Counted from the first letter of the stretch, positions 11,705-19,948 are shown. The stretch is DNA of 64,000 bases from Actinomycetales bacterium Actino_02 (GCA_001603275.1 LUYM01000005.1:44115-108114), one strand, 5' to 3'. Notes: a model not told the origin generated them from the sequence alone. Made by a program: numbers and translations.

Positions 11705-11940
11705 CAGAGCTTCACCCCACGGGCGCGCAGTTCGGCCACGACGGCGTCGATTCCGCGGCGGTCGATCACCGAGATGCCGCGGGCGCTCAGCCGCAGCCGG
11801 ACCGAGCGTCCCAGGCTGGGCACCCAGTAGCGCTTGTGCTGGACGTTCACATCGAAGCGGCGCGGAGTGCGTCGATGTGAGTGCGACACGTTGTTGCCGA
11901 AGCCCGGACGAGCCCCGGTCACCTGACAGGTTTGCGACAT
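11704..11940 (-). CDS. rpmB: 50S ribosomal protein bL28, zinc-free paralogue
   Basis: 78 residues starting [20 protein letters not shown]. The first zinc CxxC of the C-plus form is reduced to CxxT, and the second pair is missing in the [17 protein letters not shown] stretch. The upstream open frame extends to 12015, across the control region, but the conserved start is at 11940. It is the first gene of the leftward operon and lies 52 bp from the divergent L31 start. Confidence 0.93.
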   Translation of the reverse strand: MSQTCQVTGARPGFGNNVSHSHRRTPRRFDVNVQHKRYWVPSLGRSVRLRLSARGISVIDRRGIDAVVAELRARGVKL

Positions 11941-11954
11941 CTTGTCCCTCTGTG

Positions 11955-11973
11955 GATAATGAGAACCGTTATC
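11955..11973. promoter_or_regulatory. Zur-box-like operator between divergent ribosomal operons
   Basis: GATAATGAGAACCGTTATC is an interrupted palindrome (GATAA-9 nt-TTATC) resembling actinobacterial Zur sites. It is centred in the 52-bp spacer between rpmB and rpmE. One site could repress both operons under zinc sufficiency. The left flank also reads TGTGGATAA (11951-11959), a DnaA-box match that is probably incidental. Confidence 0.7.
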
Positions 11974-11992
11974 AACTAGAGTAGCAGGTGAC

Positions 11993-12238
11993 ATGAAGAC
12001 GAACATCCATCCCACCTACCGCCAGGTGGTCTTCCGCGACCGCTCGGCCGACCTGGTCTTCCGGACCGGCTCCGCCATCGCCACCGACAAGACCATCGAG
12101 TTCGACGGCGCCACCTACCCGCTGGTCGAGGTCGAGATCTCCAGCGCGTCCCACCCGCTGTGGAGCGGGCGCGAACGGGTCATCGACACCGAGGGACGCG
12201 TCGAGCGCTTCCAGCGCCGTTACGGAGGTGTGCGATGA
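11993..12238 (+). CDS. rpmE2: 50S ribosomal protein bL31 type B (zinc-free)
   Basis: 81 residues with type-B L31 motifs: [26 protein letters not shown] near 23-29, and [20 protein letters not shown]. No CxxC zinc ligand is present. It is first in the rightward operon and overlaps L36 by 4 bp (ATGA). Type-B L31 replaces the zinc-binding form at low zinc in many bacteria. Confidence 0.95.
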   Translation: MKTNIHPTYRQVVFRDRSADLVFRTGSAIATDKTIEFDGATYPLVEVEISSASHPLWSGRERVIDTEGRVERFQRRYGGVR

Positions 12239-12357
12239 AGGTGCGCAACTCGCTGCGAGCGCTGAAGGCCATTCCCGCCGCTCAGATCGTCCGACGCCGC
12301 GGACGCACCTTCGTGATCAACAAGGCCAACCCGCGAATGAAGGCGCGGCAGGGGTGA
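12235..12357 (+). CDS. rpmJ2: 50S ribosomal protein bL36 type B (zinc-free)
   Basis: 40 residues, [19 protein letters not shown] then [20 protein letters not shown]. It is the L36 paralogue without the C-C-C-H zinc site. It overlaps L31 by ATGA and the downstream COG0523-like gene by 4 bp, so the three are translationally coupled. Confidence 0.95.
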   Translation: MKVRNSLRALKAIPAAQIVRRRGRTFVINKANPRMKARQG

Positions 12358-13457
12358 AGCGCACGGCGCCGAGGGTCCCGGTGATCCTGATCAGTGGAGT
12401 GGCCGCCGGGCCGATGTTCCAGGCCACCATCTCGATGCAGGTGGATCTACCGGCCGCAGTGGTGGTCCGCCACGAACTCGACCCGGACCGCGAGGTGCTG
12501 GTGCGCACCGTGAGCGATGTGAATGGGGTGATCGAGCAGCTCGAGATCGACGTCGAGCACGCCTGCACCAGCTGTGCCATCAGGGAGGATGTGGTTCCCA
12601 CCGTGGAGCGGCTGGCCGCCTCCGGGCGCTGGGGCGCGATCATCGCTCAGCTTCCGGTGACCGCCGAACCGATGCAGGTGTGTCGGCTGATCAGTTTCTC
12701 GCCGCAGTCGGCTCCGCACGTCCGGATCGCCGCGACCCTGGTTGCCCTGGACGGCTCGTCGGTGCGCAATGACCTGATCGGGGACGACCTGCTGATCGAG
12801 CGCGGGCTGCCGGTTCGTGACGACGACGAGCGGGGCGTCGGCGAGACGGCATCGGCCATGGTCGAGTATGCGGACGTGGTGGCAGCCATCGGCGAGCCAT
12901 CCACCGCCGACTGGGAACTGCTGCATGCGCTGGCCCGGCCCGGCGCTCGGCTGACCAACTCCTGCGCCGACCTGGACGCGTCCGCCCTGATCGCCGGGGT
13001 GCACGACCACGACGCCGCAGAGGACTGGGTGGCCGTGGTTCGACGCGAGCCTCTGCCCGAGGCCGGCGGCGAGCATGCCTGGGTGCTGGAGATCCACTCC
13101 GATCGTCCGCTGCATCCCGATCGGCTGCAAGAGACCATCGTCCAGCTGGGTGGTGGCGCTCGCCGCTCCCGGGGCTGCTTCTGGCTGCCCAGCCGGCCGA
13201 CCCAGGTCTGCCAGTGGGACGGGGCCGGCGGCATGGTCAGCATCGGCCCGGCCGACCGCTGGGACGGCACCGGCCCGCTGACCCGGATCGTGGTGGTCGG
13301 CGTCGATGAAGGCCGGGATCAGCTGGCCCGGGCCTTCGCTGCCTGCCTGCTCACCGACGACGAACTGGCCGAACGCGGACGCTACTGGGAACTCGACTCC
13401 GACGGCTTCGAGCCGTGGCTCGGGCCGATCCGTCAACTCGAACGAAAGGCCTCCTAG
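12354..13457 (+). CDS. COG0523/MRF-like protein with a degenerate P-loop
   Basis: 367 residues starting [18 protein letters not shown]0523 zinc-chaperone GTPases have GxxGxGKTT at this point. Here it reads [10 protein letters not shown] (about 15-24), so the GTP-binding Lys/Thr are missing. The family CxCC motif is CTSC (71-74). A CobW C-terminal-like part ([26 protein letters not shown]) is retained. Mycobacterial C-minus operons encode a similar P-loop-less protein, MRF, which recruits the hibernation factor MPY to zinc-starved ribosomes. Position inside the alternative ribosome operon and loss of the P-loop point to that role rather than metal insertion; this is inference. Confidence 0.75.
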   Translation: MKRTAPRVPVILISGVAAGPMFQATISMQVDLPAAVVVRHELDPDREVLVRTVSDVNGVIEQLEIDVEHACTSCAIREDVVPTVERLAASGRWGAIIAQLPVTAEPMQVCRLISFSPQSAPHVRIAATLVALDGSSVRNDLIGDDLLIERGLPVRDDDERGVGETASAMVEYADVVAAIGEPSTADWELLHALARPGARLTNSCADLDASALIAGVHDHDAAEDWVAVVRREPLPEAGGEHAWVLEIHSDRPLHPDRLQETIVQLGGGARRSRGCFWLPSRPTQVCQWDGAGGMVSIGPADRWDGTGPLTRIVVVGVDEGRDQLARAFAACLLTDDELAERGRYWELDSDGFEPWLGPIRQLERKAS

Positions 13458-13631
13458 ATGGCAGTCCCCAAGCGGCGGCTCTCCCGCAGCAATACCCGAC
13501 ACCGGCGTTCGGCCTGGAAGGCGGCCCCGATCGACCTGGTGCCGATCCAGCTCGGCTCGGACAGCTACCGGGTGCCTCGGGCCTTGGTTCGGGCCTACCA
13601 GCGGGGCCTGATCGTCCCCCCAACGCACTGA
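13458..13631 (+). CDS. rpmF: 50S ribosomal protein bL32, zinc-free paralogue
   Basis: 57 residues: [20 protein letters not shown], then [20 protein letters not shown]. The CxxC...CxxC zinc ribbon of standard L32 is absent. It starts directly after the MRF-like stop, with CTCCTAG before the ATG, and ends 35 bp before an HU gene. Confidence 0.9.
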   Translation: MAVPKRRLSRSNTRHRRSAWKAAPIDLVPIQLGSDSYRVPRALVRAYQRGLIVPPTH

Positions 13632-13666
13632 GCCGTCCGGTTCAGGCAATCCACGAAGGAGAACTG

Positions 13667-13945
13667 ATGATCCGTAAGGAACTGGTGGCCGAGGTGGCCG
13701 ACAAGACCGGGCTGAGCCAGGTGTCAGCCGACGCGGCGGTGGACGCTCTGTTGACGGTGATCGTCGACGAGGTGGCTGCCGGGCGTCCGGTCACCTTGGC
13801 CGGCTTCGGCACCTTCGAGGCCCGCGACCGGGCCGCTCGGACCGGCCACAACCCGCGCACCGGAGAGCCCATGGAGATCGCCGCCTCCCGGGTGCCGGCC
13901 TTCAAGGCCGGCGCGAAGTTCCGGGCTCAGGTCGCTCGAGACTGA
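13667..13945 (+). CDS. hup: HU-family nucleoid protein
   Basis: A 92-residue HU/IHF protein: helical N-terminus (MIRKELVAEVADKTGLSQV), GFGTFEARDRAAR, and the DNA-binding arm motif GHNPRTGEPMEI. It lacks the long Lys/Ala-rich tail of main actinobacterial HupB. A clear AAGGAG site lies 8 nt upstream of the ATG. It lies 35 bp after L32 on the same strand with no obvious terminator, so it may be the last member of the zinc-limitation operon, an unusual partner for ribosomal genes. Confidence 0.9.
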   Translation: MIRKELVAEVADKTGLSQVSADAAVDALLTVIVDEVAAGRPVTLAGFGTFEARDRAARTGHNPRTGEPMEIAASRVPAFKAGAKFRAQVARD

Positions 13946-13959
13946 ATCCGCCCGTCAAC

Positions 13960-14016
13960 AGTCGCAAGGTGGACACTCTGGCGGCGTCTGGCCGAAAAGA
14001 TGTCCACTTTGCGACT
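13960..14016. terminator. Long inverted repeat between convergent hup and pfk
   Basis: A 16-nt arm at 13960-13975 (AGTCGCAAGGTGGACA) is complementary, with one mismatch, to 14001-14016 (TGTCCACTTTGCGACT) across 25 nt. It fills the gap between two convergent genes and may be a bidirectional terminator or the ends of a tiny element remnant. Confidence 0.5.
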
Positions 14017-14043
14017 CTCAGAGGGGGTGAGCCGAGGCCGAGC

Positions 14044-16284
14044 TCAGATCGCTGCGTCCGAAACCGCCTTGAGCACCGGACGCAGCTCCAGCCACCACTG
14101 CTGCAGCGGACGCCGGTAGGTCGGATCCATCTCCTCGGCCATCTGCTCCAGCGGACGCACGTCGATCTTCGACTGCACCAGCCCCAGGTAGTGGCTCTCC
14201 CCGGTACCGGCGGCGAACTCGGCGGCCAGCACGTCCAGTGCCTTGGAGACCAGCCGGACGCCCAGCAGCCGGTCGAACGGCGAGGGCGCGCCGCCCTGCT
14301 GAATGTGGCCCAGGATGTTCTGCCGAACGTCGTAGCGCCCCTGTCCCTCCTGCTGCAGCAGCCGGGCCAGGAAGTCGGTGGTGTACAGCGGATTGGCATT
14401 CTCGTTGCGGATCGCCAAGAACAGCTTGCGACCCGACGCGAAGCTGCGCCGCAGCCAGTGGATGTCGTCCAGCAGGGCCGGCAGCTCGATCCCGTCCTCA
14501 TGCAGGTAGACCCGCTCTGCACCCCCGGAAATGGCGCCCATCAAGGCCAGATAGCCGCAGTAGCGGCCCATGGTCTCCACCACGAAGGCCCGCCGGTTCG
14601 CCTGGCCGGACATCTTGATCCGGTCGATGGCCTCGGTGACCACATTGAGTGCGGTGTCGGTGCCGATCGACAGCTCCGAGCCGGGCAGGTTGTTGTCGAT
14701 GGACGCCGGCACGCACACGATCGGCAGCCCGCAGGCCGGGAACCGATCAGATTCCGCGTGCAGCAACTGGGCGGCCTCGTAACCGTCCCAGCCGCCGATG
14801 ACCAGCAGCGCGTCGACCCGGTGCTCCTCCAGCTGGCGGCTGATCCGATACAGGTCCTCGACGCCGGGGACGGTCCTGCTGGTCCCCAGGTCGGCGCCGC
14901 CGACCAGCCAGCCTTCGACATCGCCCCAGGTCAGTTCGCTGATCGCACCTTCGCGCAGACCCGGGAAGCCGCCCTGGACGCCGAGCATCTTGTAGCCGCG
15001 GCTGATTCCCAGCCGGACGGCCGTGGCCGCAGCGGCGTCCATGCCCGGGGCCAGGCCGCCACCGTGGACGATCGCGATCCGCGTGCATTCGGCTCCCGGC
15101 TCGATCCGGCTCGGCTCGACCATCTCGGCGAAGATGTTGGCGGCCTCGGTGAACGAGCCGCCGCGCAGCTCCATGGCTTGCGCGAAGTCGCCGGCCGCGA
15201 TCAGCTCGGGCACCTTGCGGGTCTTGGCCACGGCCTCGATCAGCGGCACCCGGGAGACCCGGTTGCCCCGGAAGCCGATCACCGGACCGGTCGTCCCCGG
15301 TTCGGCGTTCAGCACCTCCATCACCGCTTCGTAGCCCAGCCAGGTGGACGCCCAGCGGTCATAGGCGCTCGGCGCCCCACCGCGCTGGACGTGGCCCAGG
15401 ATGGTCACCCGCGCTTCCTCGCCGAGGATGTTTTCGATCGACTGGCGCACATAGGCCGAGGTGATCGGCTGACCATTGCGGTCGCAAGCCCCCTCGGCCA
15501 CCACCACCATCGAGTCGCGCCGCCCGGCGGCCCGGCCGCGCTTCAGCGCCTCGCAGAGCTGATGCTCCCAACCCTCCTCGGGTGGGTTCTCCGGGATCAG
15601 CACGTAGTCGCAGCCGCCGGCGATGGCACTCATCAGGGCCAGGTAGCCGCAGTGGCGTCCCATCACCTCGACCACGAAACAGCGCTGGTGGCTGGCTGCG
15701 GTGCTGCCCAGGGCGTCAATGGCGTCGACGATCCGGTGCAGGGCACTGTCGGCGCCGATGGTCATGTCGGTGCCGACCAGGTCGTTGTCGATCGAGCCGA
15801 CCAGCCCGGCGAACATCAGGGACGGGTGGGCGTCGGCCACCTCCTGGGTGATCTTGCCCTCGGCGACCAGCTCGGTGAGGATCTGGGTCCACTCGCCACG
15901 GAACTGGTCCAGGCCGGACAGTGACCCGTCCCCGCCGATCACGATCAGTCGGTCGATGCCATTGGCCAGCAGGTTCACGGCGGCGCGCTTGCGTCCGTCG
16001 TATTCGCGGAAGTCCTTGGACCGGAAGGTGCCGATGATGGTGCCGCCCTTGTGCAGGATCGAACCGACGTCCTCCCAGGTGAGTTCGCGAATCCCGTCCC
16101 CGCCGTCGACCATGCCCTGGTAGCCCTCGTAGATCGCGAAGACGTGCGCGCCGAGACTGACCGCGGTTCGGACCACGGCTCGCACAGCAGCGTTCATGCC
16201 TTGGGCGTCGCCGCCGCTGGTCAGGATGCCGATCTTCTTGCCTGCGCCCAGCTGCTCAACCACCGGGGAAACCTCATTGGTCAT
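14044..16284 (-). CDS. pfkA: Tandem-domain (eukaryotic-type) 6-phosphofructokinase
   Basis: 746 residues holding two consecutive PFK domains, against about 320 for ordinary bacterial PfkA. The N-half has full catalytic motifs: ILTSGGDAQGMNAAVR (20-35), IGGDGS (116-121, Gly indicating ATP rather than PPi use), SIDNDLVGTD with the catalytic base at about D166, EVMGRHCGYLAL and GHVQRGG. The C-half has lost several: IGGWDG replaces GGDGS and SIDNNLPGSE replaces IDNDxxGTD, while ETMGRYCGYLAL and HIQQGGAPS remain. This mirrors eukaryotic PFK, where the C-half is a regulatory site. It phosphorylates fructose-6-phosphate in glycolysis. A CACAAT hexamer 6 nt before the ATG may be a leaderless -10 box. 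Confidence 0.9.
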   Translation of the reverse strand: MTNEVSPVVEQLGAGKKIGILTSGGDAQGMNAAVRAVVRTAVSLGAHVFAIYEGYQGMVDGGDGIRELTWEDVGSILHKGGTIIGTFRSKDFREYDGRKRAAVNLLANGIDRLIVIGGDGSLSGLDQFRGEWTQILTELVAEGKITQEVADAHPSLMFAGLVGSIDNDLVGTDMTIGADSALHRIVDAIDALGSTAASHQRCFVVEVMGRHCGYLALMSAIAGGCDYVLIPENPPEEGWEHQLCEALKRGRAAGRRDSMVVVAEGACDRNGQPITSAYVRQSIENILGEEARVTILGHVQRGGAPSAYDRWASTWLGYEAVMEVLNAEPGTTGPVIGFRGNRVSRVPLIEAVAKTRKVPELIAAGDFAQAMELRGGSFTEAANIFAEMVEPSRIEPGAECTRIAIVHGGGLAPGMDAAAATAVRLGISRGYKMLGVQGGFPGLREGAISELTWGDVEGWLVGGADLGTSRTVPGVEDLYRISRQLEEHRVDALLVIGGWDGYEAAQLLHAESDRFPACGLPIVCVPASIDNNLPGSELSIGTDTALNVVTEAIDRIKMSGQANRRAFVVETMGRYCGYLALMGAISGGAERVYLHEDGIELPALLDDIHWLRRSFASGRKLFLAIRNENANPLYTTDFLARLLQQEGQGRYDVRQNILGHIQQGGAPSPFDRLLGVRLVSKALDVLAAEFAAGTGESHYLGLVQSKIDVRPLEQMAEEMDPTYRRPLQQWWLELRPVLKAVSDAAI

Positions 16285-16378
16285 GGGTTCATTGTGGTCG
16301 CTCGCACCGCCGGATGCCGACGTGCCGCGATGATCGGACGTCCAGTTCGTCCATCTGGGCGCGGCTGTGGCCGACGGC

Positions 16379-17152
16379 TCAGGCCAGCCCGAGCACTTCT
16401 TCGAGGGTGAGGGTGTTTCCCTTGCCGAACTTCGCCGCGACGGCCGTGCCGACGTAGCGGAAGTGCCATGGCTCGTAGGCGTAGCCGGTGAGCTTCTCCT
16501 TGCCCTTGGGGTAGCGCAGGACGAAGCCGTACTCGTGACAGTGCTTGTGCAGCCACTTTCCGGTGGCGGTATTGGCCATCGGCAGGCTCCAGGTCACCCC
16601 GTCCCACAGGTCGACGCCGAGCCCGGTCTGGTGCTCGCTTGCCCCCGGCGGCGCGTTGTAGCGCTTGGCCGAGGCGACGCTGGGGTAGTTGCGCAGCGCG
16701 TTGTTGTAGACCTGCTTCTGGGTGGCGTAGCTGCGGTAGCCGGAGCGGACCACGATCTTCACGCCGTCCTTCTTGGCGGCCGCCGTCATCTTCTTCAGCG
16801 CCTGGTTGGCGGCCAGATCGAGTCCGTACGGCGAGGTGGGCTTGGGTGGGCCGTAGCGTGCCGAGACCGGATGCGCCTTCGAGACGACGATCACCGAATC
16901 CACCTGGTACGGCTGGTCGAGTTCGCGCCCGGTGCGGGTGTCCTTGGCCGGAGCGGACGGGCTGGCGGCCGCGGTCGGGGTCTGGCTCGGGGTGCTCACC
17001 GGCAGGCTGGCCGTGGGGCTGACGCTGGTGGCTGGAGCGCTCATCGCAGGGGTGGGGCTGGCTTCGGCCGACCGGTGACCCGGCTCCTGCAGAGCGCAGC
17101 CGGACGCGGCCAGAAGGCAGGCCGTGGTGAGGGCGGCAGCGAGGCGGTTCAC
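16379..17152 (-). CDS. VanY-type D-Ala-D-Ala carboxypeptidase lipoprotein
   Basis: 257 residues from a GTG at 17152. That start gives a lipoprotein signal MNRLAAALTTACLLAASGC and a 4-bp GTGA overlap with the upstream stop. A Pro/Ser/Thr linker follows, then a peptidase M15B domain with SGYRSYATQKQVY, SEHQTGLGVDL (SxHxxGxxxD zinc ligands) and EPWHFRYV (ExxWHxR). The family removes the terminal D-Ala of peptidoglycan stem peptides. It is predicted to act outside the membrane as an anchored lipoprotein, co-expressed with the Pro/Thr-rich secreted protein before it. Confidence 0.85.
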   Translation of the reverse strand: MNRLAAALTTACLLAASGCALQEPGHRSAEASPTPAMSAPATSVSPTASLPVSTPSQTPTAAASPSAPAKDTRTGRELDQPYQVDSVIVVSKAHPVSARYGPPKPTSPYGLDLAANQALKKMTAAAKKDGVKIVVRSGYRSYATQKQVYNNALRNYPSVASAKRYNAPPGASEHQTGLGVDLWDGVTWSLPMANTATGKWLHKHCHEYGFVLRYPKGKEKLTGYAYEPWHFRYVGTAVAAKFGKGNTLTLEEVLGLA

Positions 17153-17841
17153 CTCACGAACTGTAGCCACCGCGCTTGTGCGCCCCGGCCGTGGTGTTCG
17201 CGGAATCGTCCATCCAGCCAGCCGAAGGAGTGCCGAGAGGTGCGCGTCCACCGGGCCTTCACAGGCTTCGGGTCGTCGGACTCCGGCCGGGGGTGCGCGG
17301 TCGGAGTCGGACGGGTCGTCGGTGGGTCGGTGCGGGGATCACGGTCGCTCGGACTAGCACTCGGAGTCGGGCCGGTGGGAGGCGTCGGCCGTGGCGGCAC
17401 GGGCGCCGCCGGCGTCTGGGTGGGGGAAGGGGGACGAGTGGATGTCGGCCGGCTGGTCGGGATCGGCGTCCGGCTCGGCTCCGGCTCATCGGACGGCGAC
17501 GCGCTCGCGCTCGGCTCCTCGGTGGGGGCCAGGGTCGCCACCGGTTCGCTCGCGGTCGGCTCGCTCAGCGGCCCCACGGTGGTCGGGTCGAGGGTGGCGG
17601 TGGCCGGAAGCGGGGCGTTCGGCGAGGTGGTGCCGGGGATCGGCGAGCTCGCCGGCTGGCTGATCGTCGGCGCCAGGGTCGGTGGCTGCGCGGCCGCACC
17701 GCCGCCTCCGAACGGGAAGCCCACCCAGCCACCACTGTTCTGGGGGCCGGCGGTCATCGTCACCTCTGCGCGCGGCGGAGCCACCAGGATGCCGGCCAGC
17801 AGGCAGGCTCCGGCGGCCAACAACACATGTGCCTTGGCCAT
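17149..17841 (-). CDS. Secreted Pro/Thr/Ser-rich protein
   Basis: 230 residues from the ATG at 17841, preceded by GGGGGA. A signal peptide (MAKAHVLLAAGACLLAGILV) is followed by a long low-complexity region of Pro, Thr, Ser and Glu (about 45-185) and a basic C-terminus (RWTRTSRHSFGWLDGRFREH). No enzyme motif is visible. It overlaps the VanY start by 4 bp, so it is probably a wall-spanning or linker protein made with that carboxypeptidase. A GTG three bases upstream is an alternative start. Confidence 0.7.
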   Translation of the reverse strand: MAKAHVLLAAGACLLAGILVAPPRAEVTMTAGPQNSGGWVGFPFGGGGAAAQPPTLAPTISQPASSPIPGTTSPNAPLPATATLDPTTVGPLSEPTASEPVATLAPTEEPSASASPSDEPEPSRTPIPTSRPTSTRPPSPTQTPAAPVPPRPTPPTGPTPSASPSDRDPRTDPPTTRPTPTAHPRPESDDPKPVKARWTRTSRHSFGWLDGRFREHHGRGAQARWLQFVR

Positions 17842-18101
17842 CACGTCCCCCGTATGCAGTGCGTCGATTGCGGCAGGTGCCCGCCCGGCCGATCGCCACG
17901 GTGATGGCGGTCGGGTGGGCCGACTTAGTTATGGGCGTCCGGGTCGTCCCGCGTCCGGGTCGTCCCGCAGTGCCGACCCGGCTCCCGTTGGGATCGTCAC
18001 TGTTCATGAGCGTAGTTCGCGGCGCCGGGGAGGACGAGGGGTTCGGCGCCGATCCCTGCTCCGTGGTACTGCGTAGTGTGCCGATCGGGCAGGATGGGTA
18101 C

Positions 18102-18704
18102 GTGCCCGCACCGCTTCCCCTCCTCGGCCGTCATCAGGTGGTGCTCAGCCTGCCCGAGCTTGGCATCGACGAGTTGCTGCCGGCCGGTGAAGTGCTGGCC
18201 CAGGAGGGCTTCCTGACCTGGGTGCTGACCACGGACGCCATGGACGACCTGCCGGCGCTGCGGAGTGCCTTCGGCCGCCGGGTGGTGATCGGCGTCGGCG
18301 GGGTCCAGCGTCCTGACCAGGTCGTCGCCGCGGCTGAGCGGGGGGCCGCTTTCGTCTGCGCGGACTTCCTGCTGCCGGAACTTCTGTCCGCCGGCCCGGA
18401 GCTCCCTGTGGTGCTCGGTGGGCTGACCCCGTCCGAGCTGCGCAGCGGGCTGGAGGCGGGGGCGGCCGCGATGCAGGTCGTCCCGGCCGGTGCCTATCGC
18501 GGTGAGGTGCAGGTGCTACCGGAGCTTCTCGGTTTTCCGATGCTGATCGCTCACGGGACGTTCACCCCCGAACGTGCCCGAGACTGGCTGGATGCCGGAG
18601 CCACTGCGGTGTGGCCTCGACGGCTGATCGGTGTTGAGTTGCTGACCGGGGCCACTTTGGGTGGCCTGCGCAGTCTGCTGCGGGACTGGCGTCTGGCCGA
18701 CTGA
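18102..18704 (+). CDS. Eda-fold protein without the Schiff-base lysine
   Basis: 200 residues with the TIM-barrel pattern of KDPG/KHG aldolase (Eda): IGVGGVQRPDQVVAAAERGA (63-82) matches the family GAGTV segment, and GLTPSELRSGLEAG (107-120) matches TPTE...A...G. The following family motif LKLFPA, whose Lys forms the Schiff base, reads MQVVPA here, so the lysine is Gln at about 125. The usual Glu of the second strand is not evident either. It is probably not a classical aldolase and may bind a sugar acid. The GTG start gives a normal family length; an ATG at 18007 is possible. The gap back to 17841 holds divergent promoters only. Confidence 0.6.
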   Translation: MPAPLPLLGRHQVVLSLPELGIDELLPAGEVLAQEGFLTWVLTTDAMDDLPALRSAFGRRVVIGVGGVQRPDQVVAAAERGAAFVCADFLLPELLSAGPELPVVLGGLTPSELRSGLEAGAAAMQVVPAGAYRGEVQVLPELLGFPMLIAHGTFTPERARDWLDAGATAVWPRRLIGVELLTGATLGGLRSLLRDWRLAD

Positions 18705-18706
18705 GG

Positions 18707-18856
18707 CTAGTTGGCGGCGCGGCGGGCCCGGGAGCGGCGTTGCATCGACCGCTTCAAGGAGCCGATGGCGAACAGCGCAAGCACCGCACCCATCAGCATG
18801 ATTGCGCCGGCCGCGGCCAGATCCAGCAGTTCGAGTCCTTCGATCTCGAGCATCAT
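18707..18856 (-). CDS. Small single-span membrane protein
   Basis: 49 residues, starting MMLEIEGLELLDLAAAGAIM. One transmembrane helix (about 12-33) is followed by a strongly basic tail (LKRSMQRRSRARRAAN). GGGGAG lies just upstream of the ATG pair at 18856/18853. It is convergent with the Eda-like gene and ends 2 bp from it. There is no known family; the positive-inside tail and ribosome site support a real gene. Confidence 0.5.
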   Translation of the reverse strand: MMLEIEGLELLDLAAAGAIMLMGAVLALFAIGSLKRSMQRRSRARRAAN

Positions 18857-18991
18857 TCGAGCTCCCCAGTTCCGGCACGGTGGCCGGTGGTCAGAGGTGT
18901 CGGTCCCCCGGCGGAGGGACAGACGCCTTGTTGCCGTCGATTCCTTAAGTTAAGCTGAGAGTGTCCTCAGATTACTTCAGGCTGGAGCGGA

Positions 18992-19894
18992 ATGGCATAC
19001 CAGGCGCGCCGGACCTTCGAGGCAGACGATCTCGACACTCCGGTCCCCGCAGCGCCGGCCCGAGCCGCGCGGCGAGCGAAGGGGCTGCGCGCCCGTCCGG
19101 CTGCCCAAGGGGTGATCGGACTGGCCGGTTTGGCCGTGCTGGTCACCTCCGGCGTCATCGTGCTCGGCGTGAACGGTGGTTCGGCTGCGGCAGCAGGGGC
19201 CACTCCTTCGGCGACCCTGACCCAGCCCAGCGTGACTGCGCGCGCCTTGATGGCCGACTCGCTGAGCGTCCCGGCCGCGGCCAAGACCGTCGTCACCCCG
19301 GTCCTGGGTGGTCGCACCCGGTTGTACAGCACCGGCTCCTTGAACGTCCGCTCCGAAGCCGACACCTCTGCCGCCCTGCTCGGCTCCATTGCGCGCGGGA
19401 CCAAGGTCTTCGCGACCAGCGAGATCGACGGCAAGTACCGCCGGATCGAGTTCGAGGACGGCTACGGCTGGGTGCTGGCTGCGTCCCTCTCCGATGCGGC
19501 GGACGCTCCGGTGGCCGCCGGGACCTCGATGGCGGTCTGCTCGCGCGGCTCGGCCGTGGAGCGTGGGCTGCGGGCCAAGACCATCTACATCTACCGCTCG
19601 GTCTGCGAGCTGTTCCCCGAGATCAACGCCTTCGGCGGCCTGCGTCGCGGTGGCCTCCCGTTCCACAAGAACGGACGCGCCCTGGACATGATGATCACCA
19701 CCCACGTCGAGAGCGAACTGGGCTGGCGGATCACCAAGTACCTGATCGCGCACTACCGCGAGTTCAACATCGACCACATCATCTTCGAGCAGCACATCTG
19801 GACGCCCAGCAATCAGCGCTGGCGCAAGATGGCCGACCGCGGCAGCATCAACGCCAACCACTTCAACCACGTGCACGTGGCGATCAAGGCCTGA
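18992..19894 (+). CDS. Membrane-anchored SH3b-domain cell-wall protein
   Basis: 300 residues. A cytoplasmic basic N-terminus is followed by a transmembrane helix (about 39-61), a linker, and a bacterial SH3 domain (about 108-165, LNVRSEADTSAALLGSI, YGWVLAASL). The C-terminal domain has conserved HKNGRALDMMITT, IDHIIFEQHIW and NANHFNHVHVAIK, resembling the ARB_07466-like domain found after SH3b in actinobacterial secreted proteins. Its His/Asp-rich motifs suggest metal binding and wall hydrolysis; no reaction is established. CTGGAGCGGA precedes the ATG, and CTGAG/CTCAG arms lie further upstream. It is followed by a TagF-like gene after 54 bp. Confidence 0.75.
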   Translation: MAYQARRTFEADDLDTPVPAAPARAARRAKGLRARPAAQGVIGLAGLAVLVTSGVIVLGVNGGSAAAAGATPSATLTQPSVTARALMADSLSVPAAAKTVVTPVLGGRTRLYSTGSLNVRSEADTSAALLGSIARGTKVFATSEIDGKYRRIEFEDGYGWVLAASLSDAADAPVAAGTSMAVCSRGSAVERGLRAKTIYIYRSVCELFPEINAFGGLRRGGLPFHKNGRALDMMITTHVESELGWRITKYLIAHYREFNIDHIIFEQHIWTPSNQRWRKMADRGSINANHFNHVHVAIKA

Positions 19895-19934
19895 ATTCGA
19901 CGTAGCCGCCGACCGCCTGGAGGCATCGAGCACC

Positions 19935-19940
19935 TAGGCT
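19935..19940 (+). promoter_or_regulatory. -10 box of a leaderless gene
   Basis: TAGGCT, 8 nt before the GTG at 19949. The same spacing and near-identical hexamer occur upstream of pgi, galE and the DinB gene. Confidence 0.45.
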
Positions 19941-19948
19941 GAGGCGCT

